From assembly GCA_018266075.1 (NCBI GenBank), contig JAFEBB010000001.1, positions 163,275-227,274 on the forward strand: a DNA stretch of 64,000 nt, given 5' to 3'. The DNA comes from Deltaproteobacteria bacterium (GTDB lineage Bacteria > Myxococcota > Myxococcia > Myxococcales > SZAS-1). This document shows, in pieces, positions 8,243-15,771 of the stretch; position 1 is the stretch's first letter; the number at the start of each line of letters is the position of its first letter. The notes beneath the pieces are model-generated. The model was given only the letters and a program-made list of their open reading frames with translations. It ran no database searches and was not told the origin of the DNA. The translations under genes and the position numbers were made by a program.

Positions 8243-9817
8243 CTATGAGACCTCGAACACAGCCGAGCGTTCGAGGCCTGCGAGGATCTCCTCGTCCGTC
8301 TCAGCCTTCGAGGTCTCGTCCTCGAGCACTGCGATGGCCCCCGCCGCAGCGAGCTCTTCAGCCGTCACGACCGATGCGGTCCGCAACACGCAACATCCGC
8401 GGTCGAAGAGACATCGCTCGACCTCTTCTGCGCGCGTTGCTGACTCCACCCGCACCACCGCGCCGCCGTGGCCATACCGCTTCTTCCGCTCGGCGCTCGC
8501 GACCGGCGCGCGCACGCTGCTTCCTGCATGGGCCTGACGAATCATTCCGGCCGCGACCGTCTCATTGCTGCGCGCATCCACGAGGATGAACGCGCCCGTT
8601 CCCGGCGAGTCGCGATACGCATCCGCGAAGATCGGCCGCTGGCAAGCGATCCGCACCTGGGCGATGTCGTTCTTCTCCAGCGCGCTCGCAGCCACGAGCT
8701 CCAGCGACTCCAAATCCACCCTGCCCTGCACCTCCGCGATGCGCGCGCGCACGCGGCGCGCGGTGTGCTTGAGCACGAGCTCGCGCGAACCGTCGAGCGG
8801 CCCATCGCCCATCCACACCAGCGTGGCCTCGAGATCCGTCGCAACCGTGGGCGCCGTCGCTGCATGCGCGAGGAGCTCACCACGGCTCAGATCAATCTCT
8901 GAATCCAACCGGACCACGACCGACTGCGGCGCGCTCGCCTCCTGAAGCGTGCCATCGAACGTGTCGATCGCACGGACGCGGGACCGCTGTCCCGAAGGCA
9001 GCGCGACCACCTCGTCGCCAATTCTCAACCGGCCCGACGCGAGCTGCCCCGCGAAGCCGCGGTAGTCGAGGTTTGGGCGCACGACCAGTTGCACCGGAAA
9101 GCGCATCGGCCTCGAACTTGCCGAGCGGCCGATGGCGACCGTCTCGAGGTACTCCATCAAGGTTGGGCCGGAATACCAGGGCGTCTTCACACTTCGTTGA
9201 ACGACATTGTCGCCCGCCGTCGCCGAGATCGGGATGGGCGCGACCTCTTGAAACCCGAGCGTCGCGGCGAACTTGGCAAACGTCTCAACAGTCTTATCGA
9301 ATATCTCGCGTTCAAACCCGACGAGATCCATCTTGTTGATGGCGACCACGAGCCGCGGGATCCCCAGCAGCGATGCGATGTACGCATGACGCCGGCTCTG
9401 CGTGAGCACGCCAAGCCGCGCATCGATCAGGATCACGCCGACATCCGCCGTCGACGCCCCGGTGGCCATGTTGCGCGTGTACTGCTGGTGGCCGGGCGTA
9501 TCCGCGATGATGTACTTGCGCTTCTTCGTCGAGAAGTAGCGATGCGCGACGTCAATCGTGATGCCCTGTTCGCGCTCGGCACGAAGCCCGTCGGTGAAGA
9601 GCGAATAGTCGATCTCGCCGCCCTGCTTCGACGCGCGCTTCACCGCGGCGACCTGATCTTCATAGACGCCATTGCCCTCGAAGAGCAGGCGTCCGATGAG
9701 CGTCGACTTCCCGTCGTCGACCGAGCCGACCACGACGCATCGAACCAACTCCTTCTGCTCGTGCTCGGCCAGCTTGGCGATGACCTCCGAGTCCGGATCC
9801 GTGATGGCGGCGTGCAT
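8243..9817 (-). CDS. cysN: Sulfate adenylyltransferase subunit 1 (GTPase) with C-terminal extension
   Basis: CysN is the GTP-hydrolysing regulatory subunit that drives APS synthesis by CysD. The GTPase motifs are clear: the P-loop GSVDDGKST, DTPGHQQYTRNM (G3) and NKMD (G4), followed by EF-Tu-like domains 2 and 3 up to about residue 430. The protein is 524 residues, longer than the usual ~475 for stand-alone CysN but too short for a CysNC fusion. The last ~95 residues (from HAGSSVRAPV) have no P-loop, but a stretch reading EEVERCLFDRGCCVLR faintly recalls APS kinase. The start ATG overlaps the cysD stop by one base (TGATG). It is the last gene of the cys operon. Confidence 0.95.
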   Translation of the reverse strand: MHAAITDPDSEVIAKLAEHEQKELVRCVVVGSVDDGKSTLIGRLLFEGNGVYEDQVAAVKRASKQGGEIDYSLFTDGLRAEREQGITIDVAHRYFSTKKRKYIIADTPGHQQYTRNMATGASTADVGVILIDARLGVLTQSRRHAYIASLLGIPRLVVAINKMDLVGFEREIFDKTVETFAKFAATLGFQEVAPIPISATAGDNVVQRSVKTPWYSGPTLMEYLETVAIGRSASSRPMRFPVQLVVRPNLDYRGFAGQLASGRLRIGDEVVALPSGQRSRVRAIDTFDGTLQEASAPQSVVVRLDSEIDLSRGELLAHAATAPTVATDLEATLVWMGDGPLDGSRELVLKHTARRVRARIAEVQGRVDLESLELVAASALEKNDIAQVRIACQRPIFADAYRDSPGTGAFILVDARSNETVAAGMIRQAHAGSSVRAPVASAERKKRYGHGGAVVRVESATRAEEVERCLFDRGCCVLRTASVVTAEELAAAGAIAVLEDETSKAETDEEILAGLERSAVFEVS

Positions 9818-10725
9818 CAGAAGTACCCCTCGCGCTTCTTGGTCTCCATCGACGCCTCTTCGTCGTGATCGATCATCCGGCCCTGGCGCTCGGAGACCTG
9901 CGAGGCAAGCATCTCGTCGATGATTTGAGGAACGGTGACCGCGCTCGAGAGCACAGCGCCCGAGAGCGGATAGCAACCCAGCGTGCGGAAGCGAATCCGA
10001 CGCACCACGGGCTGCTCCCCAGGACGCAGGCGCATCCGCTCGTCGTCCACCATGATCAGGTTGCCGCCCCGCTCCACCACGGGCCGCTCGGCGGCAAAGT
10101 ACAAAGGCACAATGGGAATGCGCTCGAGCCAGAGGTAGTGCCAAACATCGAGCTCGGTCCAATTGGACAATGGAAAGACGCGCAGGCTCTCGCCGGGATC
10201 CACGCGCAGGTTGAACAGATTCCAGAGCTCCGGCCGTTGATTCTTCGGATCCCACTGACCGTGGCGATCGCGGAACGAGAAGATGCGCTCCTTCGCGCGC
10301 GACTTCTCCTCGTCACGGCGCGCACCGCCGAAGGCCACGTCATAGCCGCCCTCGCGAAGCGCCTCGAGGAGCGCCTGGGTCTTCATCGCGTGCGTGTACT
10401 TCTGGCTGCTGTCGTCGAAGGGGTTCACCCCCTCGGCGAGCGCCTTCCGATTGGTGTGAATCCGCAAGTCGAGCCCGTGCTGCCTCGTGAACGAGTCGCG
10501 AAACTCGTACATGGCGCGGAACTTCCAGGTCGTGTCGATGTGCAACAGCGGAAATGGAACCGGTGCGGGATGAAACGCCTTCCGAATCAGGTGCAGCAGC
10601 ACCTGCGAGTCCTTGCCGATGCTGTACAGAACGATCGGCTTCTCGGCCTCTCCTGCGACCTCGCGGATGATGTGAATGCTCTCGGCCTCGAGCTGCTGAA
10701 GGTGAGTGAACCGCGGGGCGCTCAT
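9817..10725 (-). CDS. cysD: Sulfate adenylyltransferase subunit 2
   Basis: This is the catalytic subunit making adenosine 5'-phosphosulfate from ATP and sulfate, working with CysN. It is an N-type ATP pyrophosphatase with the PP-loop [11 protein letters not shown] near residue 35, plus the family segments [18 protein letters not shown] and [16 protein letters not shown]. Its 302 residues equal the typical CysD length. Its ATG overlaps the stop of the upstream methyltransferase gene (ATGA), and its stop overlaps the cysN start, so translational coupling in the cys operon is likely. Confidence 0.97.
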   Translation of the reverse strand: MSAPRFTHLQQLEAESIHIIREVAGEAEKPIVLYSIGKDSQVLLHLIRKAFHPAPVPFPLLHIDTTWKFRAMYEFRDSFTRQHGLDLRIHTNRKALAEGVNPFDDSSQKYTHAMKTQALLEALREGGYDVAFGGARRDEEKSRAKERIFSFRDRHGQWDPKNQRPELWNLFNLRVDPGESLRVFPLSNWTELDVWHYLWLERIPIVPLYFAAERPVVERGGNLIMVDDERMRLRPGEQPVVRRIRFRTLGCYPLSGAVLSSAVTVPQIIDEMLASQVSERQGRMIDHDEEASMETKKREGYF

Positions 10726-11483
10726 GAGTAGGCCTCCTCGGCAGTCGACGCGACGCCGAGCTGCTCCAACTGCTCGCGCAGCGCCACGACTTCTCCGACC
10801 ACCAGCAGCGCCGGCGTGCCGACGTCCGCGGCTTCGGCGAGCAGAGCCACGCTCGCGAGCGTGCCCTGCACGACGCGCTGGTGCGCCCAGGTGCCCGCTT
10901 CCACGACGGCTGCCGGCGTCGACGGGGCGCGTCCCTGCTCGACGAGCTTCCGAGTGGCCTGTCGCAGCTTCTTCCCCGACATGAAGAGCACGAGCGTCGG
11001 CGACCGCGCGAGGTGGGCCCAATCTGGCTCGGCGCCCGAGAGCGACGCCGTCGCGAACGTGACCGCCGCGGAGATCCCGCGGTGCGTGATGGGAATGCCC
11101 GCGCTCGCCGGCGCCGCGACACCACTCGAAACGCCCGGCACAACCTCGAACGGAATGCCGGCGCGCACGAGCTCGAGGGCCTCTTCTCCGCCGCGCCCGA
11201 ACACGAACGGATCGCCGCCCTTGAGCCGCACCACGCGTCGACCGAGTCGCGCCTGGGCGATCAGCGTGGCGTTGATCTCCTCTTGCGCGACCTGCTCGCC
11301 GCCTCCGGACTTACCCGCAAAGATGAGCCGCGCGTGCGCGCGTGCGTGGCGAAGGATGTCCGGATGCACCAGGCGGTCGTAGACGACGGTGTCCGCCTCA
11401 CGGAGAAGCTCGGCCGCGCGCAGCGTGAGCAGCCCCGGGTCACCCGGGCCAGCGCCGACGAGATACACAATTCCATGGTTCAT
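10722..11483 (-). CDS. cobA: Uroporphyrinogen-III C-methyltransferase (siroheme pathway)
   Basis: SAM-dependent bis-methylation of uroporphyrinogen III to precorrin-2, the first step to siroheme, the cofactor of the CysI encoded upstream. Family motifs: [18 protein letters not shown] at the N-terminus, [23 protein letters not shown] and the [21 protein letters not shown] region. 253 aa matches the stand-alone SUMT form (CobA, the C-terminal half of CysG). The start has GAGGTGG upstream and overlaps the stop of the precorrin-2 dehydrogenase gene (ATGA). Together the two replace the fused CysG of enterobacteria. Confidence 0.96.
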   Translation of the reverse strand: MNHGIVYLVGAGPGDPGLLTLRAAELLREADTVVYDRLVHPDILRHARAHARLIFAGKSGGGEQVAQEEINATLIAQARLGRRVVRLKGGDPFVFGRGGEEALELVRAGIPFEVVPGVSSGVAAPASAGIPITHRGISAAVTFATASLSGAEPDWAHLARSPTLVLFMSGKKLRQATRKLVEQGRAPSTPAAVVEAGTWAHQRVVQGTLASVALLAEAADVGTPALLVVGEVVALREQLEQLGVASTAEEAYS

Positions 11484-12157
11484 CGTTCCACCTCGCTGAG
11501 CCCCGCACTCGCCGAGTCGAGAAGCGTCGCCAGCCGGCTCCGCCAAATCTGTCGAATCGCGCGCCAGAGCTCGCGCTTGCGCCCCATGGCGATGAGCTCG
11601 GCAGCGCCGGCGTCGATCACAGCCTGGAGCTTGGCCGCGCGATCGGGCCCTCCGGGCGTGAGCTCCCGCAGCCGCCCGAGCAAACGCGCGAGCGTCCCGA
11701 ACTCTTCGCCGATGGCCACCATCGCTCGCTTGCGCAGGAAGCGCGCGAGAGCCGGCGCGCGTCCGGAGGTCGAGACGGCGACGGTCACCGGTCCGCGACG
11801 GCCGATGGAGGGCATCGTGAAATCGCAGAGCTCGGGCACGTCGGCAGCGTTGACGAGAATCCTTCGCGCGCGGGCCTCAGCCACGACCGATCGGTTCACC
11901 TCGGGTACTTCAGCCGCCGTGAACACGAGAAACGCGCCGGCACAGTCGCCACTCCGGTACTCACGTTCGACGAGCTCGATCCGACCCGCGTCAGCGAGCG
12001 CGCGGAGCTCGGGCGTGACCTTCGGGTCAATCACGCGAACCTGAGCGCCCACCTCGAGCAGCTGCGCCAGCCGGCCCTGCGCGATACGCCCACCGCCGAC
12101 GAGCACCACGCTTCGCTCTTCGAGCTGCAATGCAATCGGAAAATCGTAGGTACTCAT
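11480..12157 (-). CDS. Precorrin-2 dehydrogenase / sirohydrochlorin ferrochelatase
   Basis: Corresponds to the N-terminal half of CysG (also Met8/SirC type): NAD-dependent oxidation of precorrin-2, possibly followed by iron insertion to siroheme. The Rossmann motif VVLVGGGRIAQGR is near residue 17. The family core 'VFTAAEVPEVNRSVVAEARARRILVNAADVPELCDFTMPS' is seen in two adjoining pieces, followed by RRGPVTVAVSTSGRAPALAR. 225 aa is typical. Both ends overlap neighbours by 4 nt (ATGA), so it is embedded in the cys operon. Ferrochelatase activity is known for some family members and is not shown by this sequence. Confidence 0.93.
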   Translation of the reverse strand: MSTYDFPIALQLEERSVVLVGGGRIAQGRLAQLLEVGAQVRVIDPKVTPELRALADAGRIELVEREYRSGDCAGAFLVFTAAEVPEVNRSVVAEARARRILVNAADVPELCDFTMPSIGRRGPVTVAVSTSGRAPALARFLRKRAMVAIGEEFGTLARLLGRLRELTPGGPDRAAKLQAVIDAGAAELIAMGRKRELWRAIRQIWRSRLATLLDSASAGLSEVER

Positions 12158-13026
12158 GAGCTCGCCTCGGCCGGCGCGAGGATCTGTGCCCGGGCGAGCT
12201 TGAAGTAGCGCCAGAGGAGCACGCCCTCGAGCACCACCGTCGCGGCCACGAGCGAATAGCCGAGCACCGCAGCGACGAGGTGCTGGTCGATCAGCACGCG
12301 CGCGAGACCAAAGCTGACCAGCAGCGCGTCCGAGCCCATGCAGGCTCGCCGGAAGGTCTCATTGGGGAGCTTTCGCAGCACGAGGAACCCGAGCGGAATG
12401 CCGATGAGCACGCCCGGCGCAGCGATGCCCGAGAGCCGAATGCTCTCGCCCGTGAACAACCCAGCTGACCCGTAGAGTCCCGCCGCCAGGATCGACTCCG
12501 CAATCCGGAACAGGCTCAATGCCGCGCGGAAGTTCTCTTTTGTATAGCCCTGATTATTGAGAAGCAGAGCCAATGGCGGCCCGGAGATCGTCGTCGCCGC
12601 GTAGAGCGCGCCCACCCCAGCGCCGAGCGGCACGCCTGCCACGACCTCGCGCTTGAGCGGCCAGCGCACACCGGCCGTCTGCAAGACGATCAGCGGCAGG
12701 AGCACCGCGTAGGTCGCAATTCGTAAGGTCGCATGTCCCGTCTGCGCGAGCGCGAAGGTGCCCAGCACGGCGCCCGGCACCAGGCCACCCAGCATGGGCA
12801 ACATCCGTCGCCAGATCGCCGGGACCGCCCGGATGTTCACGAGCAGCGCCACGAAGTTGATGAAAACCTCGACGAGCACCAGCGCGGGGCTCAAGAGCTT
12901 GTTGGAGAAGAGCAGCAACGCCAGCGGCACGGTGATGGCCGAGAACCCGTAGCCGAGGCCGCCATTCACCAGGGCAGCCACGAGGGTAATGAGGGCAAAC
13001 AGAAGATCGATGTCGGTCAGGTGCAT
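12154..13026 (-). CDS. TauE/SafE-family membrane transporter
   Basis: 290 aa with about eight hydrophobic helices. The N-terminal VNGGLGYGFSAITVPLALLL and the second-repeat SGPPLALLLNNQGYTKENFR are TauE/SafE features. The family moves sulfite, sulfoacetate or other organosulfur anions. Lying between cysH and the siroheme genes in the cys operon, and with no ABC sulfate transporter in the window, it may act as the sulfate/sulfite carrier. Direction and substrate are inference. The start lies 12 nt after the cysH stop; the 3' end overlaps the next gene by 4 nt. Confidence 0.88.
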   Translation of the reverse strand: MHLTDIDLLFALITLVAALVNGGLGYGFSAITVPLALLLFSNKLLSPALVLVEVFINFVALLVNIRAVPAIWRRMLPMLGGLVPGAVLGTFALAQTGHATLRIATYAVLLPLIVLQTAGVRWPLKREVVAGVPLGAGVGALYAATTISGPPLALLLNNQGYTKENFRAALSLFRIAESILAAGLYGSAGLFTGESIRLSGIAAPGVLIGIPLGFLVLRKLPNETFRRACMGSDALLVSFGLARVLIDQHLVAAVLGYSLVAATVVLEGVLLWRYFKLARAQILAPAEASS

Positions 13027-13038
13027 GTGTTCCTCGGA

Positions 13039-13755
13039 CTAGCGCCTCGCGTGCAGCCCGCACTCCTTGTGCTCGGGCTGCTCCCACCACCAGCGTCCGG
13101 CCCTGGCGTCTTCGTACGGCTTCACCGCGCGAGTACACGGCGCGCAACCAATCGAGGAGAAGCCCACATCGTGGAGCGCGTGGTACGGCACGCGGTTCTG
13201 TCGAATGTGGTTCCACACATCGGCTTCGGTCCACGCGGCGAGCGGATTGAGCTTCCAGATTCCATTCTGCGAATCGTCAATCTCGATGACTTCGACACCC
13301 GCGCGCGTCACCGACTGCTCGCGTCGCAGCCCGGTCACCCACGCCTCACGGCCAGCGAGCGCGCGTTTGAGAGGCTCGACCTTTCGAATGGCGCAGCACG
13401 CCTTTCGCTGCTCGAGGCTCTCCCGAAACGAGTACAGCCCCTGCTCGCTCTCGAGCTTCTCCACGCTGGCGCGCTCGGGCGCGTACACGCGCAGGTTGAT
13501 TCCATAGCGCTCGCGGATGGCCTGCATCACTTCGTACGTCTCGGGATGTAACCTTCCGGTATCAAGCGTAAAGACCTCCAACTTCGGCGTGACGCGCGAA
13601 GCGAGATCGATGAGCGCCACGTCCTCCGCGCCGAAGCTCGAGGCGAGGACTGCCCGAGCCCCAAAGCGCGCCCACGTCCAGGCGAGGATGTCGGGCGCGG
13701 ATCTTCCTGCCAGCTCGGCGCGCGCAGCCGAGAGCTCGTCGAGGGCGGCGCTCAC
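13039..13755 (-). CDS. cysH: Assimilatory APS reductase (CysH family, 4Fe-4S type)
   Basis: Reduces adenylyl sulfate (or PAPS) to sulfite with thioredoxin. Seen: the PP-loop-like SSFGAEDVALIDL, the LDTGRLHPETY segment, KACCAIRKVEPL, the CAPCTRAV pair and the C-terminal KECGLH catalytic cysteine. The CC...CxxC cysteines are the ligand signature of the [4Fe-4S] APS reductases rather than the cluster-free PAPS reductases. This fits the absence of an APS kinase gene nearby. I choose the GTG whose last three bases overlap the cysI stop (GTGA); a GTG three codons earlier also exists. 238 aa. Confidence 0.95.
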   Translation of the reverse strand: MSAALDELSAARAELAGRSAPDILAWTWARFGARAVLASSFGAEDVALIDLASRVTPKLEVFTLDTGRLHPETYEVMQAIRERYGINLRVYAPERASVEKLESEQGLYSFRESLEQRKACCAIRKVEPLKRALAGREAWVTGLRREQSVTRAGVEVIEIDDSQNGIWKLNPLAAWTEADVWNHIRQNRVPYHALHDVGFSSIGCAPCTRAVKPYEDARAGRWWWEQPEHKECGLHARR

Positions 13756-15491
13756 TGGGCGCACTCCCCGTCCATGTCCACGACCTGGAACTCGACGTTG
13801 CTTCCGAGGTCGATGAAGTCGTCGGGCTTGGCGTCGGCCTCTTTGAGCTCGATCAGATCCGCGAGCAGTTGCTTGGCGACGGGAATCTCCAATCGCTGGA
13901 AGTACGCGCGCGCGGTCTCTCCAGGCGTCCGATTCGCGTCGAAGTGTGCAATCAGCCGATCAATGGCTTCAGGCACGCGCCGCGCGGGAACCTTGCCCAC
14001 GAGCCGTCCGAAGGTGGCGCCGCGCACGTCGATGCCGCCGCCAATCATGACGAAGTACTGGGGCACCAACTTCGTCCCCACGTGCCGCGTGCCGCCCTGG
14101 AGCCCAATCGCAGAGACATGGTGCTGCCCGCAGCCGTTGGGACAGCCCGAGACCTTGATGTCGAGGCCTTCTCGTCGCAACGCACCGTGCTTCTCGCGCA
14201 ACCGGTCGCCCACGAGCTGGGCCACGCCACGAGAAGCGGTCACCGCGATGCGGCAGGTCTCTGCGCCCGGGCAGCTCACGACATCGGACGTCGAGCCTGC
14301 GTGCGGCTCGCCAAGGCCCACGGCGTCGAGGTCGAGCCAGAGCGCAGGCAGGTCCTGCTCGCGAATCCAGCGGATGAGCAGGTTCTGATCATTCGTGGTG
14401 CGCAGCGTCGCGTCGCCGTACTTGGCAACGATGTCGGCGAGCGCGCGCAGCTGCCGGCTCGAGACATCTCCAAGTCGCAGCCAAACGGCGACTGCACAGT
14501 ATCCCTCCTGGCGCTGCGGCCGTGCGTGCGCCCGCTTCCAGTCGGTGAAGCGAGTGGGCATCGGCCGCTCCACGCGCGGAAGCGGCGCCTTGTTGGGCGG
14601 CTGCTCGTCGGTCGCTTCAACAGGCAGCGGCCGCCCGCCCTCCTTTCGAATGAGCTCGAGCTGCTCTTCATAGAGCGCCTGGAACTTCTCCCAGCCCAGG
14701 CGCTTGATGGCCCACTTCATCCGCGCCTTTTGCAAGTTGCCGCGCTCGCCCTCGGCGTTGAAGACACGTGCAATCGCCTCGCACGACGCGAGCAGCTCCT
14801 CGGCGGGCAGGAACTCGTGCAGCACGCCGGCGTTGCGCGGCAGCGTGCTCGTGCCGCCACCGGCGACGATCTTGAACCCGCGAACGCCCTCGCGAACGCG
14901 GCCAATGATGCCGATGTCGTTCATGGCGCCCTGGGCGCAGTCGTCGTCGCAGCCGGAGATCGCAATCTTGAACTTGCGCGGCAAGCCAGAGCCGTAGGGC
15001 CGTCGCAGGAAGTGGCGCGTCACCATCTCGCCGTAGGGCGTCACGTCGAACGCCGCGCCGCTGCACACGCCCGCGTACGGGCAGCCCGCGACATTGCGCA
15101 CGGTGTGCGAGCACGCCTCGCGCGTGGTCAGCCCGCTCCGCGACACCGCTTCCATGAACGCCGGCGCGTGCTCCGTCTTCACGAAGTGAAATTGAAAGTT
15201 CTGCCGCGTGGTCACGTGGCCGAACCCACGCGAGTACTTGTCGGCGCAATCGGCGAGCACCACCAGCTGCTCGGCGCTGAGCACGCCTTGCGGGATCTTC
15301 ACGCGCACCATCTGCACGCCGTCCTGGCGCTGGCCGTAGATGCCGCGGCTCAAGCGGTAGTGGCGGTACTGGTCACTGGTCAGCTCGCCGCGCTCGAACT
15401 TCTCGAGCATCTCCACGAACTCGGCGGACTCGGCGGCGTCACCGAAGCTCTCGCGGCTGCGGCTGTCGTTGGCTTCCGGTCTTGCGGTCAT
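13752..15491 (-). CDS. cysI: Ferredoxin-type sulfite (nitrite/sulfite) reductase hemoprotein
   Basis: Six-electron reduction of sulfite to sulfide with siroheme and a coupled [4Fe-4S] cluster. The two NiR/SiR half-domain repeats are visible: CSHTVRNVAGCPYAGVC in the first half, and SCPGAETCRIAV followed by GCPNGCGQHHVSAIGLQG (cluster and siroheme cysteines) in the second. 579 aa fits the monomeric ferredoxin-dependent class. Nitrite reduction cannot be excluded, but the cys neighbours argue for sulfite. The ATG is preceded by TGGAGG. It is the first structural gene after a polycysteine leader peptide and a strong intrinsic terminator, so its expression, and that of the six genes behind it, is probably attenuated by cysteine supply. 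Confidence 0.93.
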   Translation of the reverse strand: MTARPEANDSRSRESFGDAAESAEFVEMLEKFERGELTSDQYRHYRLSRGIYGQRQDGVQMVRVKIPQGVLSAEQLVVLADCADKYSRGFGHVTTRQNFQFHFVKTEHAPAFMEAVSRSGLTTREACSHTVRNVAGCPYAGVCSGAAFDVTPYGEMVTRHFLRRPYGSGLPRKFKIAISGCDDDCAQGAMNDIGIIGRVREGVRGFKIVAGGGTSTLPRNAGVLHEFLPAEELLASCEAIARVFNAEGERGNLQKARMKWAIKRLGWEKFQALYEEQLELIRKEGGRPLPVEATDEQPPNKAPLPRVERPMPTRFTDWKRAHARPQRQEGYCAVAVWLRLGDVSSRQLRALADIVAKYGDATLRTTNDQNLLIRWIREQDLPALWLDLDAVGLGEPHAGSTSDVVSCPGAETCRIAVTASRGVAQLVGDRLREKHGALRREGLDIKVSGCPNGCGQHHVSAIGLQGGTRHVGTKLVPQYFVMIGGGIDVRGATFGRLVGKVPARRVPEAIDRLIAHFDANRTPGETARAYFQRLEIPVAKQLLADLIELKEADAKPDDFIDLGSNVEFQVVDMDGECAQ

Positions 15492-15517
15492 GCGGGCCTC
15501 CAGGGACAAAAAACAAG

Positions 15518-15548
15518 AAGGCCCGCCTCCTTTTCGGGGGCGGGCCTT
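15518..15548 (-). terminator. Intrinsic terminator/attenuator in the cysI leader
   Basis: On the minus strand a 10-bp perfect stem (AAGGCCCGCC with GGCGGGCCTT) and an 11-nt loop are followed by CTTGTTTTTTG. This is a textbook intrinsic terminator, lying between the leader-peptide stop and the cysI ribosome-binding site. A terminator inside an operon leader, just before the first gene, indicates transcription attenuation. Confidence 0.85.
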
Positions 15549-15574
15549 CGGGCACCTTCGAGTGGATTCGCTTT

Positions 15575-15679
15575 TTAGGCGAAGTCTCCCGGTGCTCGTC
15601 CCGCCGGACGGCAGCAGCAACACGCACAGCAGCAGCAGGCCGCGGTGTGGTCGAAGCTGGTAGCGGAGACGGTTCGCAT
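15575..15679 (-). CDS. Polycysteine leader peptide of the cys operon (34 aa)
   Basis: A 34-codon ORF too short for most gene finders. It begins MRTVSATS, then TAACCCCACCCC (eight Cys codons within nine: four TGC/TGT, one Ala, four TGT/TGC), then RPAGRAPG, and ends FA-stop. The stop lies 26 nt before the terminator hairpin. A ribosome starved of Cys-tRNA would stall in this run, as in the known polycysteine attenuators of mycobacteria. No Shine-Dalgarno is visible, and the predicted promoter lies only 11 nt upstream of the ATG, so the mRNA is likely leaderless or nearly so. A homologous 34-codon peptide precedes the sulfur transporter genes at 23882-23986, matching at VSATS, TAAC, CCAC, PAGRA and the final FA. 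Conservation at equal length strongly supports that it is translated. Function is inference. Confidence 0.85.
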   Translation of the reverse strand: MRTVSATSFDHTAACCCCACCCCRPAGRAPGDFA

Positions 15680-15690
15680 CAGGAGCCCAA

Positions 15691-15720
15691 GGAATACGCA
15701 GCTCGCACGCGCTGCGTCAA
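15691..15720 (-). promoter_or_regulatory. Sigma-70-like promoter for the cys leader/operon
   Basis: On the minus strand TTGACG (15720-15715) is followed by 18 bp and TATTCC (15696-15691), then 11 nt to the leader-peptide ATG. The same spacing occurs at the second leader (23998-24027). A start site about seven bases after the -10 box would leave only a few bases before the ATG. Confidence 0.65.
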
Positions 15721-15771
15721 GCGATGGTCGGTCGATTCTTGAATTACACAGTGTCCACGGCGGGTTTGTGG

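Noticed and set aside
15500..15720. A SAM or other metabolite riboswitch before cysI
   Set aside because: The leader is explained by a short Cys-rich ORF, three small hairpins and a terminator; no riboswitch core motif is seen.
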